A DNA stretch of 64,000 nucleotides from Mangifera indica (lineage: Eukaryota; Streptophyta; Magnoliopsida; Sapindales; Anacardiaceae): contig NC_058137.1 of the NCBI RefSeq assembly GCF_011075055.1, forward strand, positions 17,593,463 to 17,657,462, in the 5' to 3' direction. A program made the translations under genes and the position numbers. Under the pieces are notes generated by a model. It was not told the DNA's origin and did not search any database. It was given only the letters and a program-made list of their open reading frames with translations. Each line of letters starts with the position of its first letter. Position 1 is the first letter of the stretch. Of this stretch, positions 1-11,194 are shown in pieces.

Positions 1-689
1 CACAAAGAGAGGAAGTTAGACAACAAACTACAGTCGATTTCATCAACCTAGCAAAAATCACTTGAATTGTCTGAGTCTAGCACCGATGCGAGTGGTTGGC
101 TCGTCCCACACATCAAGTAAAGAACAAGGACGAGATCATCGTAGTCATAGTGCAACCCACATGGTCGAATAGAGAATCATGGTTAATTTTCTTTATTGTC
201 TAATATTGTAATTTTAAGTGCATATATATTACATGTTTTGTCCAAATTTTAATGTATTAATTTTTTATTTTCAAGGTCTTACATGTACGAAATAGTAGTG
301 GATCAAAACAGTAGAATGGAATTACCATGACATTTATTTATTATTGTTCATTTTATGTATATATTTGATTTCATTGTATCACACCATGTATTTTGTATTA
401 ACATATTTTATTAATTCATTTCATTTCATGAATAAGCATTAATAAATCATCAAAAGGAATTTATGATATAAAATATGCAAATACATCACTGAAGCAATAG
501 TAAAATAAACCACTTAAACAATAATATAATGAAATCCAAATTATATGCATGCCCACCCACGCCTTAAGTGAAATCCTTAAAACTTGCATTTTGACAATCT
601 AATTGAAATTAATAAATACGACCAATTAAGTAAAGTTCAAAAACAAATAAACAAACCCTAAACCCTAAATACTTACTGATGGCCCTCCC
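1..689. other. AT-rich intergenic DNA, nothing recognised
   Basis: I see no coding similarity, repeat structure or RNA gene here on either strand. It may be the 3' flank of the minus-strand Ulp1-like remnant that begins to its right. The two telomere-like units near 655-668 are too short to mean anything. Confidence 0.4.
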
Positions 690-1095
690 TTGGAATATGG
701 TTACGACCATACGCCTTCTTAGCCTTCTAAAATGTTTTAATATGAAGTTAAATGGACCATCTTGGGTAAGGTATTTGATAAACATAAGTAAAAAAATGTC
801 ACAGTCTTCATTTGCTACATCTTATTTTGGCATGTCACGAACACATTTGTATTGTAACATTAGTAGAGTCTCTAGCAGTTGGATTCCTTTTGATGCTAAA
901 AAATTAGTTGCCTTCATTAGGTATGTCAATGTCCTATATGGCATCATCAACTTCTTCATTCTCTCTAAGCTAATGGTATATTTAGCAGATTCGCATACAT
1001 ATAACTTCCAATCGTTGAAATCAAATATGGCGCACACCCAATGTTAGTTGTCAAAGTTGGAAGGAATGAATACCTGCCAACCAATAAAGAGAAAT
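690..1095 (-). pseudogene. Ulp1-like (C48) cysteine protease domain remnant
   Basis: Read on the minus strand this matches the core of the Ulp1/C48 cysteine protease domain. A strand ending in FIPSNFDN is followed, after a stop, by HWVCAIFDFNDWKLYVCES, which has the catalytic-His HW and a following D in the usual spacing. About 60 residues later come a P-rich turn and EDCDIF, at the place of the catalytic Q...DCG motif. The invariant G after the Cys is replaced by D, and stops lie before the His and after RDMPK. In plants this domain combined with DUF1985 is commonly carried by Mutator-like elements, and a DUF1985 domain lies 3 kb upstream on the same strand. It is not functional as it stands. 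Recognition is by motif only. Confidence 0.6.
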
Positions 1096-1099
1096 AAAT

Positions 1100-1925
1100 A
1101 ACTTATGTTTGTAAACCACCTTGTTCACACTACTTTATGGCCAAAAGTATTCATTGGATTGTACACATGAGATGCCTTAATTTGATCTAGGAAAAATGAA
1201 AGCCACTTCATATTTGTACCCCAACATTTGAACTCATTGTAGCACTATAAGAGAAGTGCAATGAACTAGGTCGAAACAGTTATCTAATTACTATCTGGAA
1301 AAAATTTACGGAGTATTCCCATGAAAGTTTCAATGTGCAATGTACACAAATAAGTTAGACCATAAGTTAAAAGTGATAACCAATATGAACAAATACAAAA
1401 GAATGGTGCATATTGTGTTTTTCAACTATTGCTTCTGAGTTACAATTTGGGTTCACTAAGGTTTGCTCACATTGACTGTCATTCCATTTGGTCCCTTAGG
1501 GAAGACACATCGACTATCATTATCTGAAGCATTGCAGTACCACAATAAGAACTCTAAGTAGGTCTTAGCCAATCGCTAGTCAAGAGAATGATCCTCAAGT
1601 ACGAGCTATTTGTTCTTTTGCGCCTTTATTGGATTTGTGAATGGACTAACCAATTAGTTTCCTTTTCTTAGCACATGTCCAAATATTGACACTTTTTTGG
1701 CTATCGGAGGCTTCTTAACAGTTATTAGTTGGTTCTTCTCTTGTTATTGCACATCATCGTCCAATGAGTCATTTAACTGGAAAAAAATTATGGTTTTTAT
1801 TATTTTATAACACAACTTATTGAAGTAATAAAAAAAATATATAATAGATAATAGCTTGTACTAATCCTGATGCTTGAACATACGAATCCTCAAGTCTTGT
1901 AATTTGATGTTTTTACAAGGACTAG
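1100..1925. other. Spacer of the Ulp1-type remnant, no clear coding
   Basis: I recognise no domain here. By position it lies between the DUF1985 and C48 parts of the minus-strand remnant and may hold decayed linker or intron sequence. Confidence 0.3.
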
Positions 1926-2145
1926 AGTTCCTACATCTCCCTACAATGCATTAATGCCTGCTATTGTTATCGCTTCTGTATCTCTCGATGAAACATTGAT
2001 GCCTACTGTTGCCATTTTTCCTGTATCTCCTTATGAAACACCGATGTTTGCTATTGCCACTGCTTCTGCATCTCCCTATGAAACATCGATGCTTGTTACT
2101 ATCACTACTCTTACATCTCCCTATGAAACATCAATGTTTGGTGCT
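1926..2145. repeat. 45-bp tandem repeat (minisatellite), about 4.7 units
   Basis: The word GAAACA or its variant recurs at 1945, 1990, 2035, 2080 and 2125, an exact 45-bp period. Units differ by several substitutions but no indels. On the plus strand the period equals 15 codons and a frame stays open across all units (SPYETSM-like repeat), continuing to a stop at 2340. Preservation of the multiple-of-three length could mean past coding use or simply a clean duplication history. I recognise no protein family in it. Confidence 0.85.
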
Positions 2146-2818
2146 GCATTTTTCACAAACCATCAATACATGTTGCTTCCACTTCGCACGTATCATCGCA
2201 ATGTGTTAATCGAGTTGTTTCTGCATCTAAGAGTTGTTAAAGATAGTCATACGATACACCACTATACGAAGTCCTATGAAATGAATGTCTTGCAAGGGAA
2301 GCCCTTTGATACTCTTAAGAATGGGAGGCATGAGAGGTAAACATCTATAGAGGGAATGCGCGTATATTATAAGAGGCCCTGTGTGACTCTTGGAAGTACG
2401 CGGTATGAGAGGATGACACCTATGGAGGGGATACTTGTCTAGGACAAGAAGTGCAAAGAACAACGGGTCAGGGTCCTTGTGATGAAGATATTTGTACAAA
2501 AGCAATGAAAACCTAAAGGTTAGCAACATGGGTAAGGAAAATCTGTACTGAGGGGGATGATATGGGGATACAGAGGACTTCAGACCTAACAGTTAAAGAT
2601 CACGAAAACCCTCTAAAGGCTACCTAAAAGGCAATAGGATGAATCGATTGGGTATCATCATCATCGTTTGAATTTGTTGACTTATCATCTGATGATGTCT
2701 ATAGTGTTTGTTCTCTCATAAACTCCAGAGCCCGTATATACCACTTAGAGTTACACTCAATCTCAGTTGGATGCAATGCAGTTGTAATCTCCTCCTAAAA
2801 CATGAAGAAAATTTATAA

Positions 2819-2827
2819 AAATTTATA
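2819..2827. repeat. 9-bp target-site duplication, left copy
   Basis: AAATTTATA here matches the 9 bases at 3516-3524, immediately outside the foldback element. Nine bases is the usual target-duplication length of Mutator-like elements. Confidence 0.8.
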
Positions 2828-3515
2828 TGCCAAAGGACTATTTCCCACCTAAGGTATGTTGCATTCCCAAGTTTCCCCTATTTAACTTTGAAAATCTTAA
2901 ATACCTACCCATGAACAGTTAAAATTAACAGTAGTAAAGGTAAAATCGTCATTTTATCTATAGTATTAAAAATAAACTAAAATATAATATATTCCTTTGC
3001 CTTTCTAAACTTTAAAAACTAAAAGTTTCCCCTAGCGTAAGTTTTAAAAAATAATAGTTTCCCCTGAGGGTTTTGTTTCCAGATCTCTGACGCTATTTCC
3101 GGCTCCATTGCCAGTGACCTCTCCCTCTCAAAGCTTCATCTTCCTCCGACGGTCTCTCTCCTCCAATTTGGACACCCAATCGACATTAGAGGAGCCATGG
3201 AAGATGAAGAGTTTCGTTTTCCCTAACAAAGCTTTTTGTTTTCCACGGCTCCTCTGATGCCGGTCGACAATGGAGCTAAAAATGGTACCAAAGATCTGGA
3301 AATGAAACCCTAGGGGGAAACTGTTATTTTTTAAAACTTAGGCTGAGGGAAATTTTTAGTTTTTTAAGTTTAAGGGGGCAAAAAGAGATAAAATTTTAAG
3401 GGGTTAGGGTTCCGTTAATTTTAACTGCTTATGGGTAGTTATTTGAGATTTTTAAAGTTAAAGGGGGAAAACTTGGGATTGCAGCATACCTTAGGTGGGA
3501 AATAGTCCTTTGGCC
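2828..3515. mobile_element. Foldback (MULE-type, long-TIR) non-autonomous element
   Basis: The left end GCCAAAGGACTATTTCCCACC is the reverse complement of the right end. Pairing continues inward through the matching AACTTT...AAATCT and TTTCCAGATCT blocks for roughly 240-280 bp per arm. Only a short loop of GC-richer, pyrimidine-rich sequence remains near 3110-3265, and it too holds an inverted pair (GAGGAGCCATGG against CCACGGCTCCTC). A perfect 9-bp direct repeat flanks it. Long inverted arms plus a 9-bp duplication point to a Mutator-like foldback element. No transposase is encoded. A second, more diverged copy lies at about 14695-15527. Confidence 0.8.
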
Positions 3516-3524
3516 AAATTTATA
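3516..3524. repeat. 9-bp target-site duplication, right copy
   Basis: AAATTTATA, identical to 2819-2827 on the other side of the foldback element. Confidence 0.8.
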
Positions 3525-3940
3525 AAATGAAAGATGGAATGATAAAATATAAATCTACCAATGAGTAATTTATCAGAGGAGCATCTCAAAGTATCAACAT
3601 GTTATCCCAAATCGGTAGTACAATTGTCTTCCACTTTAAGATACAAGAGATTTGATCATTTTCTTCTAGATAGACATAAGATGATAGATTGTGGATAGTC
3701 TCATAAATTTAATACTACACAATGTACAATATTTATAGTTAGTATTTATAATTGTCGATATGAATGTTAACTTTATCCATTATGCGATATTTATCTAGAA
3801 AGTAATCGGATATCCAAAAATATTGTAACTAAGAAGTGGGAGCAGACTCATGTAGGACGGGTAGTATTGAACACAATAGTGATATTTGTTATGGATACCT
3901 TTCCGCATTGATTCAATTATTTTATTCTATGTCCCCATCC

Positions 3941-4585
3941 CTATGGGTACTGACTAAATGCATCTAAATTGTTGGCTAAATGCAAAAAGTGATTAGGCAT
4001 TTTTGTTTTGTTGTCTGCCCCTAATAATCTCATAAATGCAAAATACAATACTGTGAACTTTATTGCATTTTCATCATTGTCTCCCCAAATTTGATTGCCA
4101 ACTACTTGCTTGATCTCTTTATAGGATAACAACCTGTTAATGCTTGAAAATAATTCCTTTCTTAATCGAGGTGTCCCTGTGCAATCAACGTAGTTAGACA
4201 CGTTCATGTTCTCCCTAAAAATCATACCAGTGACTAGTACAAACTTAACATGGTTGAATCGAAACTCGAGACCATTTAATCTGAACCACATTTCTCTATC
4301 TAGGTTCCCGCAATTAATTATATGAAGTAACATTGCATGCATAAAAATGACATTAAACCATGGCTCCGTCAAATCTAATAAGTATCCGAAATAAGTTGTC
4401 TGAAAAATCTCTCTCTGAGTAAGCATTAGTTTGTTCATAATTATAGTCACGGTGTCCATCTTTGTCCAAAATGACATATGCACTTGAAATTTGTATGCAT
4501 CATGAATCTGTACGCCCTCTCCCAATAGTTGATTACAAATGTCTGAAAAATATATTAATTTGTTTATTATATTAATGAAAGACAA
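3941..4585 (-). pseudogene. DUF1985-like domain, transposon-associated
   Basis: This 214-codon minus-strand frame has the typical order of the plant DUF1985 domain. It starts with FGYLLDLTEP, then an LL-rich helix, then MWFRLNGLEFRFNHVKFVLVTG (the 'W/F...RF...F.L+TG' signature), a region with paired R/K, and finally LLGADNKTK...HLANNLDAFSQYP, as in family members that continue YPWG. The frame breaks exactly after YP, and the continuation shows stops. DUF1985 is typically upstream of a Ulp1 protease domain in genes carried by Mutator-like elements. The Ulp1 part is at 690-1095, so the two look like one gene separated by decayed DNA and the foldback insertion. Its biochemical role is unknown. 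Confidence 0.65.
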
Positions 4586-4618
4586 TCATTTTTAATCAAA
4601 GATTAATCAAATAAACTG

Positions 4619-4985
4619 GATTATCATTATTAAATTAATATGGTTGGTATCAACTATTGTAACATTAGAATTAAAAAAATACAGGATTATCATTATAAAA
4701 TGAAATTTTCATGAGTAACATTTTTATAAAAAAAAAAATGATAGGTGGCAAGCAAAATTGGAATCAAACCTGGCAGAAAAAAGGTTAGGGGGTCAAATTG
4801 GATTATCATTATTAAATTAATATGGTTGACATCAACTAATATAACATTGGAATAAAACAAATTGGATGATCATTATTAAATTATCATCATTAAAATGAAT
4901 TTTTCATGAGTAACATTTAAAAAAAAAATGGATATGTGACAGACAAAATTGAAATCAAACTTGGCACAAAAACGGTTGGCACCGA
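4619..4985. repeat. Two-unit direct tandem duplication, period about 181 bp
   Basis: GGATTATCATTATTAAATTA begins at 4619 and again at 4800. Both units go on through the same order of landmarks: ATATGGTTG, ATCAACTA, TTTTCATGAGTAACATTT, and an AATCAAAC..GGCA..AAAA stretch. Substitutions and small indels separate them, so the duplication is old. No coding content. Confidence 0.75.
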
Positions 4986-5190
4986 CAACCTATTCCCCAT
5001 TGCAACATTTCATCTTTCAATTAGTTGAATTAACAATATTTCGAGATCAAATCAAGATTTACATGTACTTAATTGGTAATTTACTTGTTGGATTGAATTC
5101 AAATCGAATTAAATTTAATTAGTATTTGTAATTTATATTGAATTAAATTTGGTACAATACAATTATGTTTTCGTTTTTATAAGAAAACAT

Positions 5191-5443
5191 CACCTGTCGT
5201 CCTGTCATTACATTGTCAATGCCAATCCAACAAGTTTCATTATCGGTTGATGATCGATGAAGCTACTCATTGAATTTTTTTCCTACATAAGAAAACAATT
5301 TGATAATTTGTTGTCTTGCCATTACGTCACCTGTCATCCTGTCGTTACATCATCAATGCCAATCCAACAAGTTTCATTATCGGCCGATGATCGATGAAGC
5401 TACTCATTGAATTTTTTTCATGCATAAGAAAACAATCCGATAA
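5191..5443. repeat. Two-unit direct tandem duplication, period 137 bp
   Basis: CACCTGTC[G/A]TCCTGTC starts at 5191 and at 5328. The block CAATGCCAATCCAACAAG...TTTCATTATCGG...GATGATCGATGAAGC follows in both, then the A-rich tail. The units are very similar by eye, so this duplication is younger than the one at 4.6-5.0 kb. Confidence 0.85.
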
Positions 5444-6341
5444 TCTATGCTATATGTGTTAACTCTTATATTATATATAATATGATCTTCACGGAAAGCA
5501 GACAAAGACTATTGCAAAAAATAATTGCAAAAGTACGTACATTCATGTGAATGAAGCAAACAAGCATTATTTGAAAGTATTCCGTGCAATATTTTATGCT
5601 TCTCTGTACAAATATTCTTTGCAATGCGAATATGCTTTGCTTCTTGGGATATTATATTGTATTTTTTATATAATATATAAAAAGTATTCTTTGCGCTATT
5701 CTTTGTCAAGGCCTGAATTCTTTACAGTACATTGAATTCTTTGCATATTCAATGTCAAGGCCTTCAATGCATGCTCTTCATGGGTGGCTTATTGGATTAT
5801 CTTTTCATGTTTTGTTTCAATATGAGATTAACACCAACCAAAATTTAGAGAGAGAAGATTAAATTAGCTTAAAATTTTTTCAAATTTAACCTAAAAAATT
5901 TAAATTCAAAAAATTTAAATTCATTTGATCTTATGTAACACATATATAAATTTCGTTTCAAACATTGATATTAAATATCTACACATGTTCTCTCTCTATA
6001 ATGTATAAAACAAATAACAGTCTTGTCTGATTTCTCAAAATTGAAAATAAGAATAATTTAGATATTTTAATATATAAAATGGTAAAAATATTTAGAGAAT
6101 AAAAAGTGTGATATAAATATATATGTGAACCCAAATTAGGATAAAAATGTTAGTATCTCGCTTCATATTTTGTATGGTTGGTAGGCATTCTTTTACTCCA
6201 TGTTGTTGAGGCAAAGATAGAATTACAAAAGATGTGCCTAATTATCGTAAATGGAATGATACTTTTAAATTAGCGTGTAATTTTCGTTCTTTGTTTGTGG
6301 CCTACTTGGGCCCTTTGGACTTCGCTTTGGTTAAGGTGTTG

Positions 6342-6377
<36 letters not shown>

Positions 6378-7389
6378 TAATTTATATATATACACACACA
6401 CTTAATTATAAAAATATATAATAAAGAAAAGGATCATTGGATCAGAAATAATGATTGGAACTATTGTACAAATGCGGTAAAATTTAGTGAAGACAAACCT
6501 CATAGGTTTTTTCAATTGCAAGATTAAAAAATATATTAAGAACGCCTACATGTTCATCATGGGAGAATAGCTTGGAAGACTAATTATGTGAAGCTCTTTC
6601 TGCAACAGTATCCAATCTCATTGTACGTCGTTATATCAAATTTGTTAATTGTGTACATTGGAGGTATTCATAATTACTGATTTAAATATTGTAATTATTT
6701 TAAAATTTCACTACTAATTTTTCCTTCAATAATGAAGGAAATGACCATGAGCTAAGTAAAAAATCCCCTATGTAAAACCATGGAAGACGTCTCCTCATCA
6801 CAAATGAGACAAACTTTTTATCCCTTAATAGTCTGAAATTTCATTTAAGTGTGAATGACATAGGATTGATTTAGAGAGCTTTGAAGATTCAACACACAAA
6901 CAGTTAAAAATAATATCAAAAGCAGAAATATAAAGGGGGCACGATAATTTTGAATGGTTCGGCTGTAAACGCAATCTAAATCTATGGAAGATTACTCAAA
7001 TCCGCTATGAAATCAAAACACAAGTCTGTGCAACATCTTCATCTACAAGTTTTGTCAACAAGAGAAATGTGCAACTTATTCTTAACTAATGCATCAAGTG
7101 ACAATGAGCAAACAATATCTTTATATTACCAAAATGCCCTCATCATTAAAACCATGTGGAAAATTTTTTTTTAATAAAATCCCAATAAAATGTGTGTACA
7201 ATCCAAATCAAACATATGAAATAAACATAAAACATTATGAAGAAAAATCATAGGAGAATCCCCTCATGTCTCGCTCTAAGCTTAATTGCTACCACTCAAC
7301 TGCAAATTATCTCTCACTTACAAAATCTAAAGGAAATGAGTGAGTGATAAACAATCAATAAATAAAAGCAACCACCTTATAATCAATCA
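5444..7389. other. Intergenic AT-rich DNA without recognised genes
   Basis: Apart from the microsatellite near 6.35 kb I find no gene. A stretch near 6.95 kb (GGTTCGGCTGTAAACGC) resembles sequence I associate with plant LTRs, but no ends can be defined. Confidence 0.35.
6340..6399. repeat. Compound (TA)n(CA)n microsatellite
   Basis: Alternating TA runs directly into CA, then after CTTAATT the same TA-CA arrangement is repeated. Plain simple-sequence DNA. Confidence 0.9.
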
Positions 7390-7644
7390 AATCTCATATC
7401 CCTTTTTCACAATGTTTATATTACATTCCTTAAGTTTTGATTTTTTGTAAAGTGCCATCTACTTAACCTTTGTCTTAAACACTTATTTGTGATATACAAT
7501 ATTCATATTTGATTGCAATGGTTCTAACTCCCATGTATGGTTATTCTACAATGCGATAAACTCACGTTTCATTACCTGAAACCAATGTGGTTTGTTTAAT
7601 GCTTCAATAACATCCTTTGGCTCTAACAAATTAGAACTCATCAA
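7390..7644 (-). pseudogene. copia reverse transcriptase, N-terminal fragment
   Basis: The minus-strand translation gives a 'LEPKDVIEALNKPHW' start of the copia RT region, then NNHTWELEPL, then a decayed 'K..VFKTK...MALYKKSK' stretch in the position of the family's WVFK-K-DG-YKARLVAKG motif. The frame has several stops, and no YVDD box is reached before the similarity fades near 7390. Confidence 0.6.
7631..7644. repeat. 14-bp target-site duplication, left copy
   Basis: TTAGAACTCATCAA, repeated at 7752-7765 around a 107-bp insert. Confidence 0.75.
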
Positions 7645-7751
7645 GACCCTAAGAATTAACAAAATTGGTGGAGTATTAGAACTTTCAAGGTGAAAGTCTG
7701 GATTCGAGTCTCTACCACGCTTGTGAAATCTTAACTCACCTGATTCAATGG
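7645..7751 (+). mobile_element. Short tRNA-related SINE-like insertion
   Basis: A 107-bp segment is bounded by a perfect 14-bp direct repeat, and removing it with one repeat copy lets the minus-strand copia frame run through without a break. On the plus strand it carries TGGTGGAGTA, like a pol III A box, and about 30 bp later GGATTCGAGTC, like a B box (consensus GGTTCGANTCC). That arrangement and the long TSD fit a tRNA-derived SINE head. It has no clear 3' tail, and 107 bp is short, so it may be a truncated copy. Confidence 0.55.
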
Positions 7752-7765
7752 TTAGAACTCATCAA
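7752..7765. repeat. 14-bp target-site duplication, right copy
   Basis: TTAGAACTCATCAA, the partner of 7631-7644. Confidence 0.75.
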
Positions 7766-8854
7766 ATTGCTTGCTAACACTCTCGATGAAGGTAGAGAAC
7801 TAATTTTAGATCTGGTTATCATGTGATGAATGGACTTTATATTAATTAGTAAAGAATGATTCTCGTGTTGAGACAACAAGGCATTGTTTGCTTGTAAGAC
7901 AACTTTAAGATGAATAGTAGGGAAACTATTACAGGAAGAATAATAAAGGAAAAGATTGACTAGGTAATTCAAGTAAGGATTTTTGTGTGTTAGAGAGTGA
8001 ACTTTCTAGTAGATCAGAGGAGATATTGGAATGGTATGATCATCAATTGTAGAAACAATGACATTGGTTAATTTAAAGAACATATAGGTATTTGATTATT
8101 TGAGTTGAGTTTCAATCACAAATTATGTTTTATCATAGTCGAAACCAGTAATATTATACTTCAGGAAATTGCTACCAAAATTTATACCATTAGAAGAAAT
8201 TAAGGTAACTTCATGATTAAAGAAGTTGTTTAAGGGATATTCCTTTACAATAGAAGAATTACTTTCATCAGTCTTATTCTAAACAAAGTTAGGATTGTCT
8301 TTAAATAAAAAATCACTCTCATCAAAAGTGACACTTGTTGATATAAATACTCTTCCAGATGGACTTAGACACTTATATTCCTCATATGGCAAACTATATC
8401 ATATAAAGACACAGTTATGTGTATGAAAACTCAATTTGTGTTTGTTATAAGGTCTTAAGTGAGGATAACAAGCACACCCAAAAGTTTTTAAAAAACTATA
8501 ATCAATGGACTTAAAAAAAAAATGTCTAGAATGGTGAAAAAATGTTAATTTATGAGGAAGGCAATTGTCTAGATGGCTAACCACCAATATGACAACGCAA
8601 GATGAGCATACGAAAGAAGAGTTAATCCTATTTCAGCAAGACAACTATGTTTTCTTTCTACCCTCTCATTTTGTTGATGAATATAAGGACAATGGTGTCT
8701 ATAGTTTATACCTCCTTGCAAAATAGATACAAGACCTCTGAACTCAACCCCCAATCACTTTGCACAATCTTAATTTTTGTTTCTAACCATTTGTCCATTA
8801 ACACATGAAACTTAACAAATACATCTTTAGTTCCTAACTTAGTTTTTAGAGGAA
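7766..8854 (-). pseudogene. copia integrase and integrase-RT linker, decayed
   Basis: From right to left on the minus strand: FPLK, then QSDWGVEFRGL (second catalytic Asp context), HQQNERVERKHSCLAEIG (the family's PQQNGVAERKHRH box with the catalytic Glu), a helix with YWW, then LKTFGCACYPHLRPYNKHKL, the standard copia integrase tail. After that follows a low-similarity linker to HHMITRSK, the motif usually just before copia RT. In-frame stops separate these blocks. The N-terminal half of the integrase continues at 13941 on the far side of a 5.1-kb insertion. Confidence 0.75.
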
Positions 8855-8859
8855 ATATC
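8855..8859. repeat. 5-bp target-site duplication, left copy
   Basis: ATATC, repeated at 13936-13940 around the plus-strand copia element. Confidence 0.7.
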
Positions 8860-9570
8860 TATAAGAATTATGACTCACATGATATTAAAAATTTATTTTA
8901 TCAAGTATAATTATATTTTTTGATGAAACAATTAATTGTTAATAAATATTTTCTATACCTAAATTCGATTAGCTAATATAAAGATGTGAATCCTTATGAT
9001 AAAAAGATGTGACTTTTTGTTAATGGTAAAATATAACTCTTTATAATGAAATGATGCGTCTCTCTATAAGTATGTGACTTTTGATGAAAAGTCACATTTA
9101 ATGTTATAAATAAAGTTGGTCCTCTCTCTACCCCATACACATGTTTTTATAACACTTACATTACTATTACTAAAACAGACTAATAAAAACACACTAACAT
9201 TAATAATTTACAGATAGGAAAACTTATTTTCTTTTATTTATCAACAAGTCAAGTGGTCAAGTAAGATAAATCAATATTCTCTAAATTCTTCATAAATTCT
9301 CTTTATGTTTAATACATTTCAAAATACTATAGATCAAGGTATATTTTTCTATCTTTAGTTTATATGAAAAACATGAAGTTTTAAAATTTATGACATAATA
9401 GTTTAATGTTTAATTGTTTATATTATGAATGTAATAATAACTTACTTTATGGGCATAATGACTTACATTATGAGCATAATTAATTATTTCTTCATGAATA
9501 TAATTATGATTTCTATGAATGATAGTTTGATATTTAATTGTTTTCGCTTTAAGGTAATTATTATAGATTT
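8860..9570 (+). repeat. 5' LTR of plus-strand copia element
   Basis: It aligns along its whole length with 13226-13935: ATTATGACTCACATGA, GATGTGACTTTTTG, TCCTCTCTCTACCCC, ACATGAAGTTTTAA and AATGTAATAATAACTTACTT appear in the same order. A TATAAATA-like box is near 9102. A weak primer-binding-site remnant, ATGGCATCGAAG, follows at about 9575. Confidence 0.85.
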
Positions 9571-10159
9571 CATATGGCATCGAAGATAGGTTTAGAAACT
9601 CATGTTTTCCATTAAAAATTGTTGATTTAATTTATAGTTTAAATTAAGTTTGTTTGATTGCATATAAAAGTAACAATATTGATGTAAATGTAAAGAATGA
9701 ATCTTGGTATTGCAAAAACAAATGACATATTGATCTTCTTCTTTTCTTTTATGAAGAATACATATGATGTATGTAACACTTCACCAATAAATGCGTTATG
9801 ATTGCTTTGTGAGAATTATGCATTAGTGTATATATTTGTTAAACATGACAAATAAATGAGTATGTTTAAATTTAATGATAGATGTAAATGGCATATGCAT
9901 GACAAAAATAATTTTTAAGTTATGTGTCCACAAAAGCCATAAGATTATTTTCTCATTCATATGCACAATATTAAGGGAAATTTCACATAATCAAATTATT
10001 GCATTGAAGGGATGAGAAATGTTGCATGTTATTTAATTTCCTAACGGTTATTGTTATTGGTTCTTAAAATTTATTTTTCATTATGAATTTTATCTATATG
10101 AATGGTTTTTAATTTAAAAGTGACATATAAAATATTAGTAGTGGAAAAATATTAAAGAA

Positions 10160-10480
10160 TTATTAGAAATTTATTATAATTTGAAATTTATATAATGAAT
10201 AATTTGTTAGCTATCAAAGTGGTCAAATCTTAATGTAAATAAATTTCAAAATTATAAATGTTTCTAATAATTTGGATTTTATTGTGATTTGAAATTTATA
10301 TTATGTATGATTTGTTAGTCACCAAAGTGACTGAATTTTAATGGAAATAAATTTCAAATTATAAATATTTGTAATGATTTGAAACTTATTATAATTTAAA
10401 TTTTATATTTATAAATATTTGTTAGTTACCAAAATAGTCAAATCTTAATATAAATGAATTTTAAATTATAATTTATTCTT
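10160..10480. repeat. About 110-bp tandem repeat, three units, in copia leader
   Basis: The block GAAATTTATA-T-ATG-A--ATTTGTTAG followed by TCAAAGTGGTCAAATCTTAATGTAAAT recurs at about 10180, 10291 and 10400 with substitutions. It lies between the 5' LTR and gag of the plus-strand copia element. Confidence 0.7.
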
Positions 10481-10728
10481 ATTATTATTTTTCAATTATC
10501 CATAAACTTTTATATTCAAAGATGACATTAAAATTATGCAATGATGTCTGTTTATAAGTAAATTGAAGTTTGCATCATGAGACACTTTGGGATTAACCCA
10601 AAGGTTAATTATATATTCTTATAATTGACAAACATGATTGTGGTAATTAATATGTTTTATTAGCTTTATTTGCATATCCAAAGATAATAAATTGATCTAA
10701 TTAATGCATAAGTGATTACCAATTATTG

Positions 10729-10743
10729 TTTCTATTTGTATAT
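10729..10743. repeat. 15-bp target-site duplication, left copy
   Basis: TTTCTATTTGTATAT, identical to 11195-11209. Confidence 0.85.
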
Positions 10744-11194
10744 TTTTTTTTTATGGTAAGTAAGAGTGTATAACTAAAACCCAAGGAAAACAAACTAAGT
10801 TCATCTTGTTATACTATCTATACAAAAACCAGATAGGAAACAAGATAGCAAGAGCTAAAAAAAAAAACATATCACTAAACACTCTCAAAAATCTGACTAT
10901 ACAACAAGACCCCTTAAACAACTCACACACCACACCACAACAAAAACCCCAAAGCCAAAAGCACGCATCATTACCCATCTAGAACAAGCAAAACTTCATT
11001 TGCTAGACACAACATCCAATAACAAATCAACAAGCAAGAGAACAACTAACACAACAACAAAACAACTATAACAAAATTTACACTGCCTTGAAGACATAAC
11101 ACAAATAGTTTGAGAAGGAGAACATAGCAGATAATCTACTGGCACAACATCAAAACAAATATGGCAAGGGGCCAATTGGCAATGTAACAACCTT
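10744..11194 (-). mobile_element. 5'-truncated LINE (or LINE-tailed) insertion
   Basis: The 451-bp insert is bounded by a perfect 15-bp duplication. Read on the minus strand it ends in an A-run directly against the left duplication, preceded by a TG/TTTG-rich 3' part (TTTGGCTTTGGGGTTTTTG, GTTTTCCTTGGGTTTTAG) typical of plant L1-type 3' UTRs. No ORF2 sequence remains, as expected for a strongly 5'-truncated copy. Target-primed insertion gives just this combination of long TSD and terminal A-run. It interrupts the leader of the plus-strand copia, so it is younger than that element. Confidence 0.75.

Noticed and set aside
655..668. Telomere-like AAACCCTAAACCCTAAAT
   Set aside because: Only two units, not a tandem tract; chance occurrence in AT-rich plant DNA.
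4619..5443. CRISPR-like or satellite array
   Set aside because: Only two long units in each case with no spacers, and a eukaryotic context; simple segmental duplications.
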